DNA of 64,000 bases from Streptomyces sp. HUAS CB01 (GCF_030406905.1 NZ_CP129137.1:5290001-5354000), one strand, 5' to 3'. Positions 52,069 through 61,820 are shown, counted from the first letter of the stretch. Notes: generated by a model from the letters alone, not told the origin. Program-made: numbers and translations.

Positions 52069-55000
52069 GTGCAGGAGTCAAGTGCGGTCTCGACGGGGGC
52101 GGTTCGCCCCCAGGTGCGAGTATCCGAGATCGGTGAGTTCGTTCGTCACCAGTCGTGTCAGCGGCGATTCAAGTTGGACTCCAACCGTCGACGGCTCACA
52201 CGCCGCCTTCCCTTCGCTGAGCGTCTCTTCAACCCGCTGGACTACGTCCTGTCCGCACGCGGCAAGGAGCAGGAGAGCCACTGGGAACAGGAGCTGCAGG
52301 AAGCCGGGTTCAGCGACGTTGCACCGCATATGCCCAGTGTTGAGGAGACTGGCGCCTTCCCCTCGTGGGCCGATTTTGCGGCTGCTCTGGAGGGCTTGGA
52401 GGGCCAGCACGCCGCGTATGGCCGCGAGATCCGCTTGGTCGGCAGTTTGGGTGCCTTTGATGTTGAAGGCAGAGCCGACTTCCTTGTGCTCCTGTGGCAG
52501 GGTGGCCGGCCAGTGCTGCGGGTGGTCGAGTGCAAGGCCAGCCGTCGGGACAGGACCTATCAGCGGCTGCAAGTCGCCTTCTATGCCCTGTTGATCAAGG
52601 AGAGGCTCGCTTCTCATCCGTTGACGATTGCTGGCGAGCGCCTCGACCCCGAGCGCGTCGAATGTGTTGTAGCGCGGATCGATGCGGAAACCAACGAGCG
52701 ACAGCAGATTATGACTCTGGTGCCGTTGGACCTGTCCCTCGAAGAGGCAGATGCCCTGAGGCTTGTAGCCGGCGATGGGACTCTTGCCGGGATCATGGGA
52801 ACCGAACTCGACGACCTTGGCTACCAGCTCGATGCCAAGTGTGACGGCTGTGTCTTCAGTGTTGACTGTTTGACAGAGAGTGCCCGACAGAGGAGGCACG
52901 AGCTGTTGGGAATCAGCGCACCGACAGCTGCTGCGCTACGACAAGCCGGAATCCGAACAATCGATGAACTCGCAGAGATTGATTCCGATGACCCTCGTGC
53001 CCGTGTTGTTCGCGCAGACCCTGGATTCACCGAACCGGTCGAACGGTTGCGCACCCTTGCAGCTGCTCGACGGTCAACGTTGCCAGGTGGAAACGAAAAC
53101 CCTGACAACTTCCGTGTCCAAGCTTATAGTCCCTCCCCGACGAGTCAGCTTCCAGAATATGAGCAGGATGGCCAGAGGGTAGTTCGAATCTACCTCTCAG
53201 TCGACTACGATTACACAGAGAATCGAATCGGAGCGGTCGCGGCGCACATCACGAAGAGTGACGGCGCTATCCATACCCCATGGATTGATGTACAGGGTGA
53301 GACCCGGAAGCCGAGCCCGGATGTCGTCGAGCGGGTGCGCACAGTCGACTCCAACGGCCAGAAGCAATGGAGCGATCCGCGGCCGGTGCAGGGACAGTCG
53401 ATCGTTCACTTTCAGTCTTCCGAATGGAGCGGGGAATATCTCTCCGACACGGGTTCCGAACGTCAGATTCTACAATCGTTCTTCAGCGACCTAACAACTG
53501 CCATCGCCGAAATTTCGGACGGTGGAGACGTCAAGTTGCACTTCTATGTGTGGTCTCGTAGCGAGATGAGCAGGCTCGTTGAAGCCTGCTCGCGCACCAG
53601 TGGGAAATTGTTGAGCGCACTTCGAGAGCTGCTGGGTTGCAGGGAGAGCCTGGAGCAGCTCATCTACTCCTGCGTGCAAGACGAGGTGAACAGTCGATAC
53701 GCCCTGGGCTGGACGGGGCGAGGTCTCTCTGTTGTCACCTCCCTGCCCTGGTTTGGACGTTCTTATCATTGGCGTCGACGCGTTGCGGGTCAGGAAGTAG
53801 ATCTGGACCAGGTATTTACGCAGGACATCTTCGACTTCAAAACCAGCCTCGGGATTGACGGTCAGGGAAATTGGGCCAAGGATGCGAAAGATTCAGTTTT
53901 GTCGCATCGCTTTGAAATCCGGAGTCGGTTTCATGACAGTCTCCCCGCCCCATATTGGCATGCGGCTTGGGACACGCTGCCGGATCCTGACAACGCCGCC
54001 ATTGATATTCCGGCGAACACGCGGAATGCGATCAGGCGCTACCAGCAAGCCGGTGAGATCGGCATGCTGAAGGAATACCTGAAAGCTCGCATTCTTGCGC
54101 TTCGATGGGTTGAGGAAGCTATTGCTTTTAAGAATCCCGATATCCTGAAGCCGACGCTACAGGTTGCGGATCTCCGGCGGTTCACTCTGGGAGTCAATGA
54201 TGTCGCTGCTGCTGGTATCGACTTTCTGCGCCTTGATCACTTTGTGAAATTGAATGACTGGACGGCAACCAACATTCAGCCACCGGCATCTCGTGTCCCG
54301 ACGGGGCGGACGCTGCCGCTTGCCGGAGTGCAAAGCTTGGGGAGGGGGCGCCTGACGGCCACAATCGTTCCGGCAGAATACGGGTTGGAACTCGAAGAGC
54401 TCCGGAACAGGTCGCCATTCCAAGTAGGGTCGATGTGCCGGATCAATCCGTGTAGTGAAGATGTGTACCGCGGCCAAAGCATCCGGCAGCTACGTAAAGG
54501 GGGACGCACGGGCACGATCAAGGTCATCGATTGGACTAGTGGGGAAATTGAGATCGAGGAGTTCTTTAATCCGGAGTCTCGTTACGTCCTGCAAGGGGGA
54601 TACAGTCGAGACCCTGAGCTTGTCTTTGACTTCGCGACACTGGACGAGTCACCTTCGGACTATGTGGCTGGCAGGGTCGAAGATCGGCTTACGAGTGCAG
54701 TCGGCTCGCATGTCTATCCATGGCTCGACCCTGAGCGACCGCGAGTCACTCCTCGTTCACCGCTGACGCCAGCCGAAACAGTGCAATGGCAGGCGGTCGT
54801 CGAAGGTATCGAATTCCAGACTGGTTTCGGACTGTCCTCGGACCAAGCGCAGGCGGTGATCGAAGGACTTGACACGCGCATGCAGGTACTGCAAGGTCCG
54901 CCTGGAACGGGAAAGACCCAGACGACCAGCGTCGCAATTGCAATTCGGGCTGCTCATCGTTTGCAGGCCGGCGATGTTGTCTTGGTGGCGGCACATACGC

Positions 55001-56241
55001 ATGCCGCGGTCGACACGTTGTTGGAGCGTCTGCAGCGAGTGCTTCCGGAAGTGCGTGCGGCTGGCGAAGAGGCTGGCGCAGTAATTCCGGATATCAAGAT
55101 CGGTCGAATCCACTCGACGGAGATTCCGGCGACAGGAAATTCGTTCGGTGCGACGGACATTATCTCCACTTCGAGCACCAACGCCATTAAGAAGCTTAGT
55201 AAGAGCGGAGTTGTGGTTCTGGGAGGTACAACAGCCGCGCTACTTAAAATGGCAAAGAATTTGAACACTAAGGCGACATGGCAAAGCAGGGGAGGTTTCT
55301 CAGTTCCCTTGCTCGTCGTCGATGAGGGCTCGATGATGGTGCTCCCCCACTTCTTGGCTCTGGCCACGTTGGTGTCTCCGGATGGCGATGTACTCGTGGC
55401 CGGCGACCATCGTCAGTTGGAGCCGATTGTTGCGCATGACTGGGATCACGAAGATCGTCCCCCATCTGTTGTGTATCAGCCGTTTTCGAGTGCCTTCAAC
55501 GCTTTGCGTGGAATTGGGGCCCGTGAAGATGTTGGACCTCATGCCGTGCGCCGCTCGGCGCTTGAGCTGACATTCCGCCTACCGCCGTTGATTACTGAAG
55601 TAATCGCTCGTCTCTACCGTCTTGACGAGATTGAACTCAAGAGCCTCAAGGAAGCGTCGGTTATCGACAGCGAGGTGGACGAAGACGCCGATCGTCAAGG
55701 GCTGGAGAGGGTTTGGCGTGGGGATACAGGACTGTACCTTGTTTTGCATGACGACAAGTCGTCGAGGCAGAGCAATACGGTCGAGCTTGAAATCATTCAA
55801 CAGGTACTGGCCTCGAACACTTCGCTACCCACGGATAGCGTCGCCATCATCACGCCACACAGGGCGCAGCGTTCTATGCTCTCGGCCCACATCTCCAACC
55901 CGGCTGTGGGAGTGATCGACACTGTGGAGCGGCTGCAGGGTGGTGAGAGGCCGACCATCGTTGTGAGCGGAACGGCGAGCGATCCTGCAGCTATCGCATC
56001 AAATGCGCGTTTCCTGCTCGATCTCAACCGGTCGAACGTCGCCTTCAGCAGGGCCCAGGAGCGGCTCATCGTTGTCTGCGCGCGATCTCTGCTGGACGCG
56101 TTGCCGGCGGAGCTGGAGGACTACCACGCCGCTTTGCTGTGGAAGTCGCTGCGTTCGCTCTGTACTCGCCAGGTCGGGGAGGGGCATGTCAGCGGTGCAG
56201 CGTATGAGGTGTACACGGTCCCCCGGCAGCTTGATCACTAA
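52069..56241 (+). CDS. Cas4/RecB-like nuclease fused to Dna2/UPF1-type SF1 helicase
   Basis: A 1390-residue protein. Residues about 25-270 form a PD-(D/E)XK nuclease with GRADFLVLL near 133, VVECKAS near 152 and an RLQVAFYALLI helix. Flanking cysteines (SCQRRFK near 28; CDGCVFSVDC near 257) match the Fe-S cluster of Cas4/Dna2-like nucleases. Residues about 910-1370 are a superfamily-1B helicase: Walker A GPPGTGKTQTT near 942, Walker B LLVVDEGSMM near 1083, AGDHRQLEP, and motif VI NVAFSRAQERL near 1322. The central 600 residues are unassigned. GTG 52069 follows GGGAGGGG. Lower GC than the backbone. Next to a DNA methyltransferase, so a defence or restriction role is likely (inference). Confidence 0.88.
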   Translation: MQESSAVSTGAVRPQVRVSEIGEFVRHQSCQRRFKLDSNRRRLTRRLPFAERLFNPLDYVLSARGKEQESHWEQELQEAGFSDVAPHMPSVEETGAFPSWADFAAALEGLEGQHAAYGREIRLVGSLGAFDVEGRADFLVLLWQGGRPVLRVVECKASRRDRTYQRLQVAFYALLIKERLASHPLTIAGERLDPERVECVVARIDAETNERQQIMTLVPLDLSLEEADALRLVAGDGTLAGIMGTELDDLGYQLDAKCDGCVFSVDCLTESARQRRHELLGISAPTAAALRQAGIRTIDELAEIDSDDPRARVVRADPGFTEPVERLRTLAAARRSTLPGGNENPDNFRVQAYSPSPTSQLPEYEQDGQRVVRIYLSVDYDYTENRIGAVAAHITKSDGAIHTPWIDVQGETRKPSPDVVERVRTVDSNGQKQWSDPRPVQGQSIVHFQSSEWSGEYLSDTGSERQILQSFFSDLTTAIAEISDGGDVKLHFYVWSRSEMSRLVEACSRTSGKLLSALRELLGCRESLEQLIYSCVQDEVNSRYALGWTGRGLSVVTSLPWFGRSYHWRRRVAGQEVDLDQVFTQDIFDFKTSLGIDGQGNWAKDAKDSVLSHRFEIRSRFHDSLPAPYWHAAWDTLPDPDNAAIDIPANTRNAIRRYQQAGEIGMLKEYLKARILALRWVEEAIAFKNPDILKPTLQVADLRRFTLGVNDVAAAGIDFLRLDHFVKLNDWTATNIQPPASRVPTGRTLPLAGVQSLGRGRLTATIVPAEYGLELEELRNRSPFQVGSMCRINPCSEDVYRGQSIRQLRKGGRTGTIKVIDWTSGEIEIEEFFNPESRYVLQGGYSRDPELVFDFATLDESPSDYVAGRVEDRLTSAVGSHVYPWLDPERPRVTPRSPLTPAETVQWQAVVEGIEFQTGFGLSSDQAQAVIEGLDTRMQVLQGPPGTGKTQTTSVAIAIRAAHRLQAGDVVLVAAHTHAAVDTLLERLQRVLPEVRAAGEEAGAVIPDIKIGRIHSTEIPATGNSFGATDIISTSSTNAIKKLSKSGVVVLGGTTAALLKMAKNLNTKATWQSRGGFSVPLLVVDEGSMMVLPHFLALATLVSPDGDVLVAGDHRQLEPIVAHDWDHEDRPPSVVYQPFSSAFNALRGIGAREDVGPHAVRRSALELTFRLPPLITEVIARLYRLDEIELKSLKEASVIDSEVDEDADRQGLERVWRGDTGLYLVLHDDKSSRQSNTVELEIIQQVLASNTSLPTDSVAIITPHRAQRSMLSAHISNPAVGVIDTVERLQGGERPTIVVSGTASDPAAIASNARFLLDLNRSNVAFSRAQERLIVVCARSLLDALPAELEDYHAALLWKSLRSLCTRQVGEGHVSGAAYEVYTVPRQLDH

Positions 56242-56358
56242 GGGAACACGAAGTTGTGGAGCTGCGCGCTCGACAAACGACCAGGTCACTTGACAACCAG
56301 GTCTCAGATACTGTGAGCTCGACACGGAGGCTTACCGAGGCCACAGGAGGCTGACCAG

Positions 56359-57582
56359 GTGCGGGCGCGCAGACCCTTTGGGCGTGTTCTATCCCTATTT
56401 ACGGGTGCTGGCGGCCTAGACATCGGCCTTGAGCGTGCAGGGCTTGCGACCGTTGCATGTCTGGAGACCGACAGTGATGCACAAGCTGTTCTGCGCGCAA
56501 ATCGACCATCATGGTGGCTCCCCGCCGACGGTGATGTGGCTGTTGCGGCAAGTTGGCTGCGTCCAGCGGAGCTTGGGCTGAAGCGGGGCGAACTGGATCT
56601 TATTGCTGGGGGGCCTCCCTGCCAGCCATTTTCTAAGGCCGCGCAGTGGAACAGGGGGGCTCGCGCTGGAATGCGTGATCCGCGAGCGCAGAGCATCCAC
56701 GGCATGTTCGATCTGATAGACGACTTTCTTCCGAAGGCGCTACTCATTGAGAATGTTTCTGGATTCCTCCAGGGCAGAGAGAGTGCCATTGATGTTGTCA
56801 TGGAACGGCTCGACAGCATCAATAGGAAGCACGGTACGAATTATGACTTGTCATGGAGAATTGTCGATTCTGCTGAGTATGGTGTCCCACAGCACAGGCA
56901 GAGGGCCATCGCGATTGCTTACCGCGAAGGTCAAGACGTAGTGCTTCCAAAGCCGACGCATGTTGGCAGGCCCGTGAGGGCTTGGGACGCTCTTTGGGAT
57001 CTGGAGGAGACGGAAAAACCTGAACCTTCCGGATATTGGTCCGGACTGTTGCCGTCGATTCCCGAAGGAAAGAATTACCTGCACCATACAGCGCGGGGTG
57101 ACGGAGAAGAGATTTTTGGTTGGCGGACTCGCTATTGGTCGTTCCTGCTCAAGCTGGCGAAGGATCGCCCGTCCTGGACTCTGCCGGCCTCGCCTGGGCC
57201 CAGCACCGGGCCATTCCACTGGGAAAATCGACCGCTTTCTGTCCGCGAGCAAGCTCGTCTCCAGAGTTTCCCTGATGCCTGGCGGTTTTCAGGCGTTGAG
57301 CGAGTGCAGCGGCGAGTTGTAGGAAATGCAACCCCTCCTCTGCTGGCTGAGGTGCTAGGGCGATCAATCATCACGCAGTTGGGGCTAGGGGGCGAGGCGG
57401 AACGAGAGCTACTTGTGTCTCGACGGCCTAGTTTGTTGCGCCCCCGGCGACGGGTTATTCCCGGCGAGGAGCCCGTAATTGCCGTTCCGGATGCTTACCG
57501 AGAACATATCGGGGAAAAGGAAGCGCATCCGGGTCATGGTCGTGGCCCGTCTCCGCGGATGGCTATCGAGGAAGTCGCTTAG
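56359..57582 (+). CDS. DNA (cytosine-5-)-methyltransferase
   Basis: A 407-residue Dcm-family enzyme. It has AdoMet motif I in LSLFTGAGGLDIGLERAG, catalytic Cys in GGPPCQPFSKAAQW (near residue 88), motif VI in LIENVSGF, motif VIII in YGVPQHRQRAI, and motif X in VVGNATPP. The target-recognition region between VIII and X is of ordinary length, but the target sequence is not predictable. GTG 56359 follows AGGAGG. It lies 117 bases after the nuclease-helicase gene on the same strand, consistent with protecting self DNA from a linked nuclease. No conventional type II restriction enzyme is adjacent. Confidence 0.93.
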   Translation: MRARRPFGRVLSLFTGAGGLDIGLERAGLATVACLETDSDAQAVLRANRPSWWLPADGDVAVAASWLRPAELGLKRGELDLIAGGPPCQPFSKAAQWNRGARAGMRDPRAQSIHGMFDLIDDFLPKALLIENVSGFLQGRESAIDVVMERLDSINRKHGTNYDLSWRIVDSAEYGVPQHRQRAIAIAYREGQDVVLPKPTHVGRPVRAWDALWDLEETEKPEPSGYWSGLLPSIPEGKNYLHHTARGDGEEIFGWRTRYWSFLLKLAKDRPSWTLPASPGPSTGPFHWENRPLSVREQARLQSFPDAWRFSGVERVQRRVVGNATPPLLAEVLGRSIITQLGLGGEAERELLVSRRPSLLRPRRRVIPGEEPVIAVPDAYREHIGEKEAHPGHGRGPSPRMAIEEVA

Positions 57583-57825
57583 TCCACGTGAGTGTGTTGT
57601 CCCCGAGCGAACATGCGCTGTGCTGGATGGGGTAAATGACCTGGGCGAGCGGACGGCGCGGCAGCCGTCGGTTCAGGGCAATGCCCGCCCGGCACAAGGA
57701 TTTTCACCTTACGGCCTGATCCTTATCAGGTCGATCACGGAACCCCTGGTAGTTGGAGGAACCTCAGCCCGGCGACAGGACGACGGTCGCCGGGGACCGC
57801 TCCAGTCCGGCTCCGTTCGTCGCTG

Positions 57826-57851
57826 TTGGTGTCAGCCATTGGTGTCAGCCA
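57826..57851. repeat. perfect tandem duplication of 13 bases
   Basis: TTGGTGTCAGCCA occurs twice back to back (57826-57838 and 57839-57851) at the 3' end of the gene at 57845. The stop codon of that gene lies in the second copy. The 240-base spacer from the methyltransferase stop contains no gene. Confidence 0.9.
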
Positions 57852-58513
57852 TCAACGGGGGGCTTGACAGATCCCTGCCGCTCGACTTCCTGCACAATGC
57901 TGCTGGCCAGATCCATGAAGTTGGTGATCGACGGCGCTTCAACGATCAGTAGTCGGTCCGCTCGCTGGCTGCCATCTGCGAAGCCACAGCCGCTTTGGCG
58001 TACCAGGGGCGTGAGCCATTGGACGGTGGGGCGCTCGGCAGCGAAGAAGATCACTGGCCGATCAGACCATGAGTGATCGGAGTAGTGGCTTCGGCAGCTC
58101 GCAGCGGTGAAGCACCCGACAGACGACAAGGCGTACGAAAGTCCTGCCACTCCAAGTTCAAGAGCGTCAAGGGGCGACCCGTCTTCGGCATGGTCGCCCA
58201 CGAATCGAACAAGCTCACTGTCCGGGTGCTGTGCCGCGTAGCCAGCTGGCAGGTGGTCGAGTCCGCCGCCCTCGACCGCCTTGGCCATGGCCTCGAAACC
58301 AGCGTGAGTGCGGCTTGCCTGATCCACGAGGCTGACAAGTCGCCTTTCTTCCTCGATCATGCTGACCGCTTCTTCGTGCGTCGCCTCCCCCATGACCCAG
58401 ACATCGCGGAAGCAGCCGTAGCCCTCTTCGCCCACGTCGTCCTCATCGGGCAAGCCCATGGCCAAGTCCGTGGGGAACGCAGGGTCGACGTCAATGTCGG
58501 CGGAGGGGATCAC
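57845..58513 (-). CDS. hypothetical protein of the mobile region
   Basis: A 222-residue acidic protein that I do not recognise. The N-terminal half has a long charged helix (THEEAVSMIEEERRLVSLVDQASRTHAGFEAMAKAVEG). The C-terminal half has LSSVGCFTAASCRSHYSDHSWSDRPVIFFAAE, a Cys/His-containing core, followed by an alpha/beta segment ending in IVQEVERQG. Start is ATG 58513. It lies convergent to the methyltransferase and 34 bases from a small zinc-ribbon gene on the same strand. Codon use is like that of the adjacent acquired genes. Confidence 0.7.
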   Translation of the reverse strand: MIPSADIDVDPAFPTDLAMGLPDEDDVGEEGYGCFRDVWVMGEATHEEAVSMIEEERRLVSLVDQASRTHAGFEAMAKAVEGGGLDHLPAGYAAQHPDSELVRFVGDHAEDGSPLDALELGVAGLSYALSSVGCFTAASCRSHYSDHSWSDRPVIFFAAERPTVQWLTPLVRQSGCGFADGSQRADRLLIVEAPSITNFMDLASSIVQEVERQGSVKPPVDG

Positions 58514-58547
58514 GGGCAGCTCCTGTCTTGGGGCAGCGACGGACGGC

Positions 58548-58712
58548 CTACTCCAGCACCTTTCCCTCGGTCGTGAAGACTGTGCCGCACTCGTTGCACT
58601 GCCAGCTATGCGGGTTCTCCATGCGCGCCTGAGGGTGTGCTGCTTCGTCTCCGCACACTACGCACCTGGTGATGTTGACGCGCGACCCGAACTCGTTCGT
58701 TCTGATGGGCAT
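58548..58712 (-). CDS. small zinc-ribbon-like protein
   Basis: A 54-residue protein with two CxxC knuckles (ITRCVVCGDEA and WQCNECGTVF), the pattern of a zinc ribbon. The ATG at 58710-58712 is chosen because AGGAGG precedes it by six bases; the longer frame has no ribosome site. Probably in one operon with the HNH gene upstream and the unknown gene downstream. Function unknown. Confidence 0.72.
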   Translation of the reverse strand: MPIRTNEFGSRVNITRCVVCGDEAAHPQARMENPHSWQCNECGTVFTTEGKVLE

Positions 58713-58753
58713 TGGGGCCTCCTGGTGGATCAATGCCGCGAGTCTGACCGATC

Positions 58754-59824
58754 TCAGGTAAGGCCGTCATTGCTTTGCAGGGATCGGTGAGAAACATCAG
58801 AGGCCTGTTGCGAGGGAAGCACTACCACGCCCCCGTTGAATGTCTCCTGGATGAGGTTCCGGAGTTCGCCGGGTGTGGGCCACGGCGCACGGCGGTGGAT
58901 CATCCGGTGGCAGTTTGCGCAGATCAGAGCGAGATCGCTGAGTTTGGTGCGCCCCTCGCCGGCCTCGTGCAGGGGCACGACGTGATGGCACTCGATGTAT
59001 CCGGCGCCCCGCGGGCCGTACGTCGCCTCGAAGTCGAAGCCGCATGCCTCACAGGTGAGCTGGCGGCCCTGACGCAAGGCGGCATCGATCTTCTTCCTGC
59101 GCAGTCCCTTGTCCCGCTCGCGGCTCTTGTGTCGGCGGATCAGCAATCTGCCCTCGGGTGCGCTGTGGTCGTCTTCTTCCTCTTCGGCCTCCGGATGCAA
59201 GTCCTGGAATTCGCCTGCGTTGAGGCCATCCCGGATGCGCCGGGCTACCTCCGCCATCTCGGCTGGCCGGGCGAGGAAGTCGTTCATGACTTCGACATCG
59301 AGCGCGTTCCCATTCGTAGGCTTCCCCTGGTAGTCCGGGTGCCGGGACGTGATGTCGGCTGTCTTGCGAGCCACGCCGTTGGGGTTCCGGAAAAGCTCGG
59401 TACGCACTTCCTCGGGATGGATCGGCATGATCTGCAACAGTGCGGACAGCTCGATTACACGTGGGTCGTTGAACTCCAGCCGCTTCCAGCCGTTGGTCAT
59501 CGCCAGATCGCACGCGAGGATGATCTCGTCACGCGTCCAGTCGGGATTCCGGGACGAACGGATCACGAAGCCAAGTCTGGCGAGCCACTTGGCGGCGTGT
59601 GACCTTCCCCCGCTCAACTCCTCCGGCTTCAGCGCTCGGCCTTGATCAAACTTGTGAGCCACTCCGGCTATGGCTTTGGAGTCGTACGTCCCGTCCTCGT
59701 GAACGAGGAGGTACCCGGTCGCCGGCTTATACCCGTACTCCGACAGGAACCTGTCCCGACCCAACTCGTCGTACTCCGCTATGGCCTTGAGGACACCGTC
59801 TCGGCTGATCGCACCTTTACGCAT
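58754..59824 (-). CDS. HNH endonuclease with ScoMcrA-type N-terminal head
   Basis: A 356-residue protein. The N-terminal 100 residues (ISRDGVLKAIAEYDELGRDRFLSEYGYKPATGYLLVHEDG...YDSKAIAGVAHKF) match the head domain seen in ScoMcrA-type modification-dependent restriction enzymes. The C-terminal part from about 255 is a Cys4-type HNH nuclease (CEACGFDFEATYG; YIECHHVVPLHE; LALICANCHRMIHRR). No SRA domain is visible between them, so it may recognise something other than 5-methylcytosine. Members restrict modified or phosphorothioated DNA. Starts at ATG 59824, no clear ribosome site. Part of a probable defence island with the methyltransferase and nuclease-helicase. Confidence 0.85.
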   Translation of the reverse strand: MRKGAISRDGVLKAIAEYDELGRDRFLSEYGYKPATGYLLVHEDGTYDSKAIAGVAHKFDQGRALKPEELSGGRSHAAKWLARLGFVIRSSRNPDWTRDEIILACDLAMTNGWKRLEFNDPRVIELSALLQIMPIHPEEVRTELFRNPNGVARKTADITSRHPDYQGKPTNGNALDVEVMNDFLARPAEMAEVARRIRDGLNAGEFQDLHPEAEEEEDDHSAPEGRLLIRRHKSRERDKGLRRKKIDAALRQGRQLTCEACGFDFEATYGPRGAGYIECHHVVPLHEAGEGRTKLSDLALICANCHRMIHRRAPWPTPGELRNLIQETFNGGVVVLPSQQASDVSHRSLQSNDGLT

Positions 59825-59892
59825 GACGGAAGGGTAGGCGTCATCACTGACAGCCTGTCAGGCGTCCGCTCACCTCAACCACCACCCTCCCC

Positions 59893-60044
59893 AGCTCCCA
59901 TCCCGTCCGCCGTCGACCCACACACCGTGGAGCGGGCGTGGTTCATGGCGTCCAGGTGGAGCGCGCCACTGTACGAACGACCTGGACGCCATGGGCCGCG
60001 TCTGCTCGGCTCTGCCTGGGTCGACGGTGGACGGGATGGGAGCT
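59893..60044. repeat. 152-base imperfect inverted repeat, possible structured RNA
   Basis: Two 65-base arms (59893-59957 and 59980-60044) align end to end without gaps around a 22-base loop. The outer 28 bases have one mismatch, and the inner 14 (CATGGCGTCCAGGT) are perfect. Most differences would be G-U pairs in a plus-strand transcript. No coding gene is supported across it. Confidence 0.85.
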
Positions 60045-60722
60045 CCCTGCGCACACCACTACGGACCCGCCGTCGCGAACGGCGCCCCCTCCATCCCGGT
60101 GCCGGCCGATCCCCCGCCGGAGGCTCGTTCTGACCACAGCTTCGTTCAGGTAGAAGCAAAGCAACACCCATGGCAGCGTCCGATGTCCGGCCGGTGGCCT
60201 GGTGCGGGATCTGCGGGCCGTACGAACGCCCGTGCATCTGGCAGCGTCGGCCCGCGTGCCACCGCCACCACGATCCGGCCTCTTTCGGTAACACAAAGTG
60301 TCTTTGATCTGCACCGTTGGGGATCACAGTTCGTCCCCCGTGCCCGTGTTGGAATGTGGCCGCTGTGTGCGGCGACGGACGGGCGGCGACGTGCGGCCGG
60401 TGGCGAAGACATGGAGGCGGCGCGGCGGCGACCGGCCGGCGCCGCCGCGCTTGGTGCGGCCCTCGGTTGATCCGACCTACTGGTGTAGGCAACCGGGTGG
60501 AAAGGGGTGCGGCGTGGCCCCGGAAGCGGGGCGTTGAGGTCTGACCGCGGTTGCGTCTTTCCCCTCCCGAGGCCGGATCGTGGTGGCGGTGGCGTGTGGG
60601 CCGGAAGCGGCCGTTGATGCGCTTGGGCGGACTGTGCGGCGGTCGGGCTGGCGATGATCGCTGAGCGCCGTTGACCGCCGGCCGAGCGAGCGCAGCGAGC
60701 CTTGAACCCGTGAAGAAGATTG
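60045..60722. other. intergenic region without a supported gene
   Basis: About 680 GC-rich bases between the large inverted repeat and the DUF1152 gene. Several open frames exist on both strands but none has recognisable protein character. A small ACAC-AAA-GTGT hairpin lies near 60291. Confidence 0.5.
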
Positions 60723-61820
60723 TTACTCAGCGACTGTTGGGATGCGCCACAGTGGCGCGTCGTACTGCTCCGGCCGGCTGTTGATGAGGAGCTGCCGCAG
60801 CCCATCGCGCTGGGAGCCGCTGAGGTTCAGAGCCTCGGTGATGCGGCGGAACGTCGTGTGGGTGACTCCACGGGCGCGTGCATCGGCCTCGAACTGGTCG
60901 AGCTGGGGCCAGATTGCGGACGGGTCCAGAGTCGCGGGCTGCTGGTCCTTGAGCCAGAGGGCCTTGTTGCGCTCGTAATCGATCTCCGAGTAGCCGCAGA
61001 TCTCGCGGCTGTAGGCCTCGGCCTCGTCCAGGTGCTCTGTCGCCATGATGGCTCGGGCCAACTGGTTGCGGCTGACGGCGTCGTCCAGGTCGACCTCGTG
61101 CACCGTGGGGCTGTCGTCCGTGAGCGGTACGGGGAGCCCCGCATCCCGGATCTCGCAGATGCCTCGCGCACCCCTGGCCGTCGCCGCGAGGACCCCGGTC
61201 GCTTCGGACGGGTGCCACTCCAGAACCGAGTTGATCGCCTCCGCGTCGCTGGCGGTGAAGGTGTACACAACGTCGCCCAGCAAGTCGTCCACGTCTGCCG
61301 GCAGAAGTTCGCCGTCCAAGCCCGGCCCTGCGACCAGCAGCCGCACAGGCGCGTTCACCTGGCAGCATGCTGCCAGGGCCAGGGCGTCGGCGAGTGGGCT
61401 CCTCAGCGTCGGCTCGTCGCCGCGAGCGAGGATGTCGCCGCCCACGTCCAGGAGATCGATCGACTCGGGCTCCAAGTGACTTACCAGATCTTCGAGTTGA
61501 TGGGTGAGTCCTTCGGCTCCCTGGTAGGGGTCGAGCAGTGCGAAGGTGTGCGGGAGCTCCGCCGCCAGCCGGGGGAGTGTGGAACCTGCTGGTGGGATCG
61601 GCCGGGCCTGCGCCGGCACTGTCCAGACGGCCGGGGTGAGTCGCTGCAGGCCGGTGAAGTTCGCGGGTTGCCGCGGACCCGGTAGCGGGTCGATCAGGAG
61701 GCGGTCCCATGCGTACGTGAGGATCACCGCTTGGTCCTGGTCGCCGTAGAGGGCGGCGTGGAGCATGGCGGCGGCGACTGCGTCGCCCCCTCCTCCTGCT
61801 GCGACGATCAACCGCGTCAT
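60723..61820 (-). CDS. DUF1152 domain protein
   Basis: A 365-residue protein with the DUF1152 signature: an N-terminal glycine loop (LIVAAGGGGDAVAAAMLHAALYG), ILTYAWDRLLIDPLPGPR and later IDLLDVGGDILARGDEPTLRSPLADALALAA. The fold looks nucleotide-binding, but no activity is established for the family. The ATG at 61818-61820 is divergent from the GntR regulator across an 80-base region that carries the GntR-type operators, so it is likely co-regulated. Confidence 0.88.
   Translation of the reverse strand: MTRLIVAAGGGGDAVAAAMLHAALYGDQDQAVILTYAWDRLLIDPLPGPRQPANFTGLQRLTPAVWTVPAQARPIPPAGSTLPRLAAELPHTFALLDPYQGAEGLTHQLEDLVSHLEPESIDLLDVGGDILARGDEPTLRSPLADALALAACCQVNAPVRLLVAGPGLDGELLPADVDDLLGDVVYTFTASDAEAINSVLEWHPSEATGVLAATARGARGICEIRDAGLPVPLTDDSPTVHEVDLDDAVSRNQLARAIMATEHLDEAEAYSREICGYSEIDYERNKALWLKDQQPATLDPSAIWPQLDQFEADARARGVTHTTFRRITEALNLSGSQRDGLRQLLINSRPEQYDAPLWRIPTVAE

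Noticed and set aside
57715-57730. CCTGAT-CCTT-ATCAGG hairpin as a terminator for the methyltransferase gene
   Set aside because: Only six pairs and more than 130 bases after the stop; too weak to call.
59875-60805. Overlapping minus- and plus-strand open frames beside the large inverted repeat
   Set aside because: They are compositional, cross the inverted repeat, and show no recognisable domains or ribosome sites.
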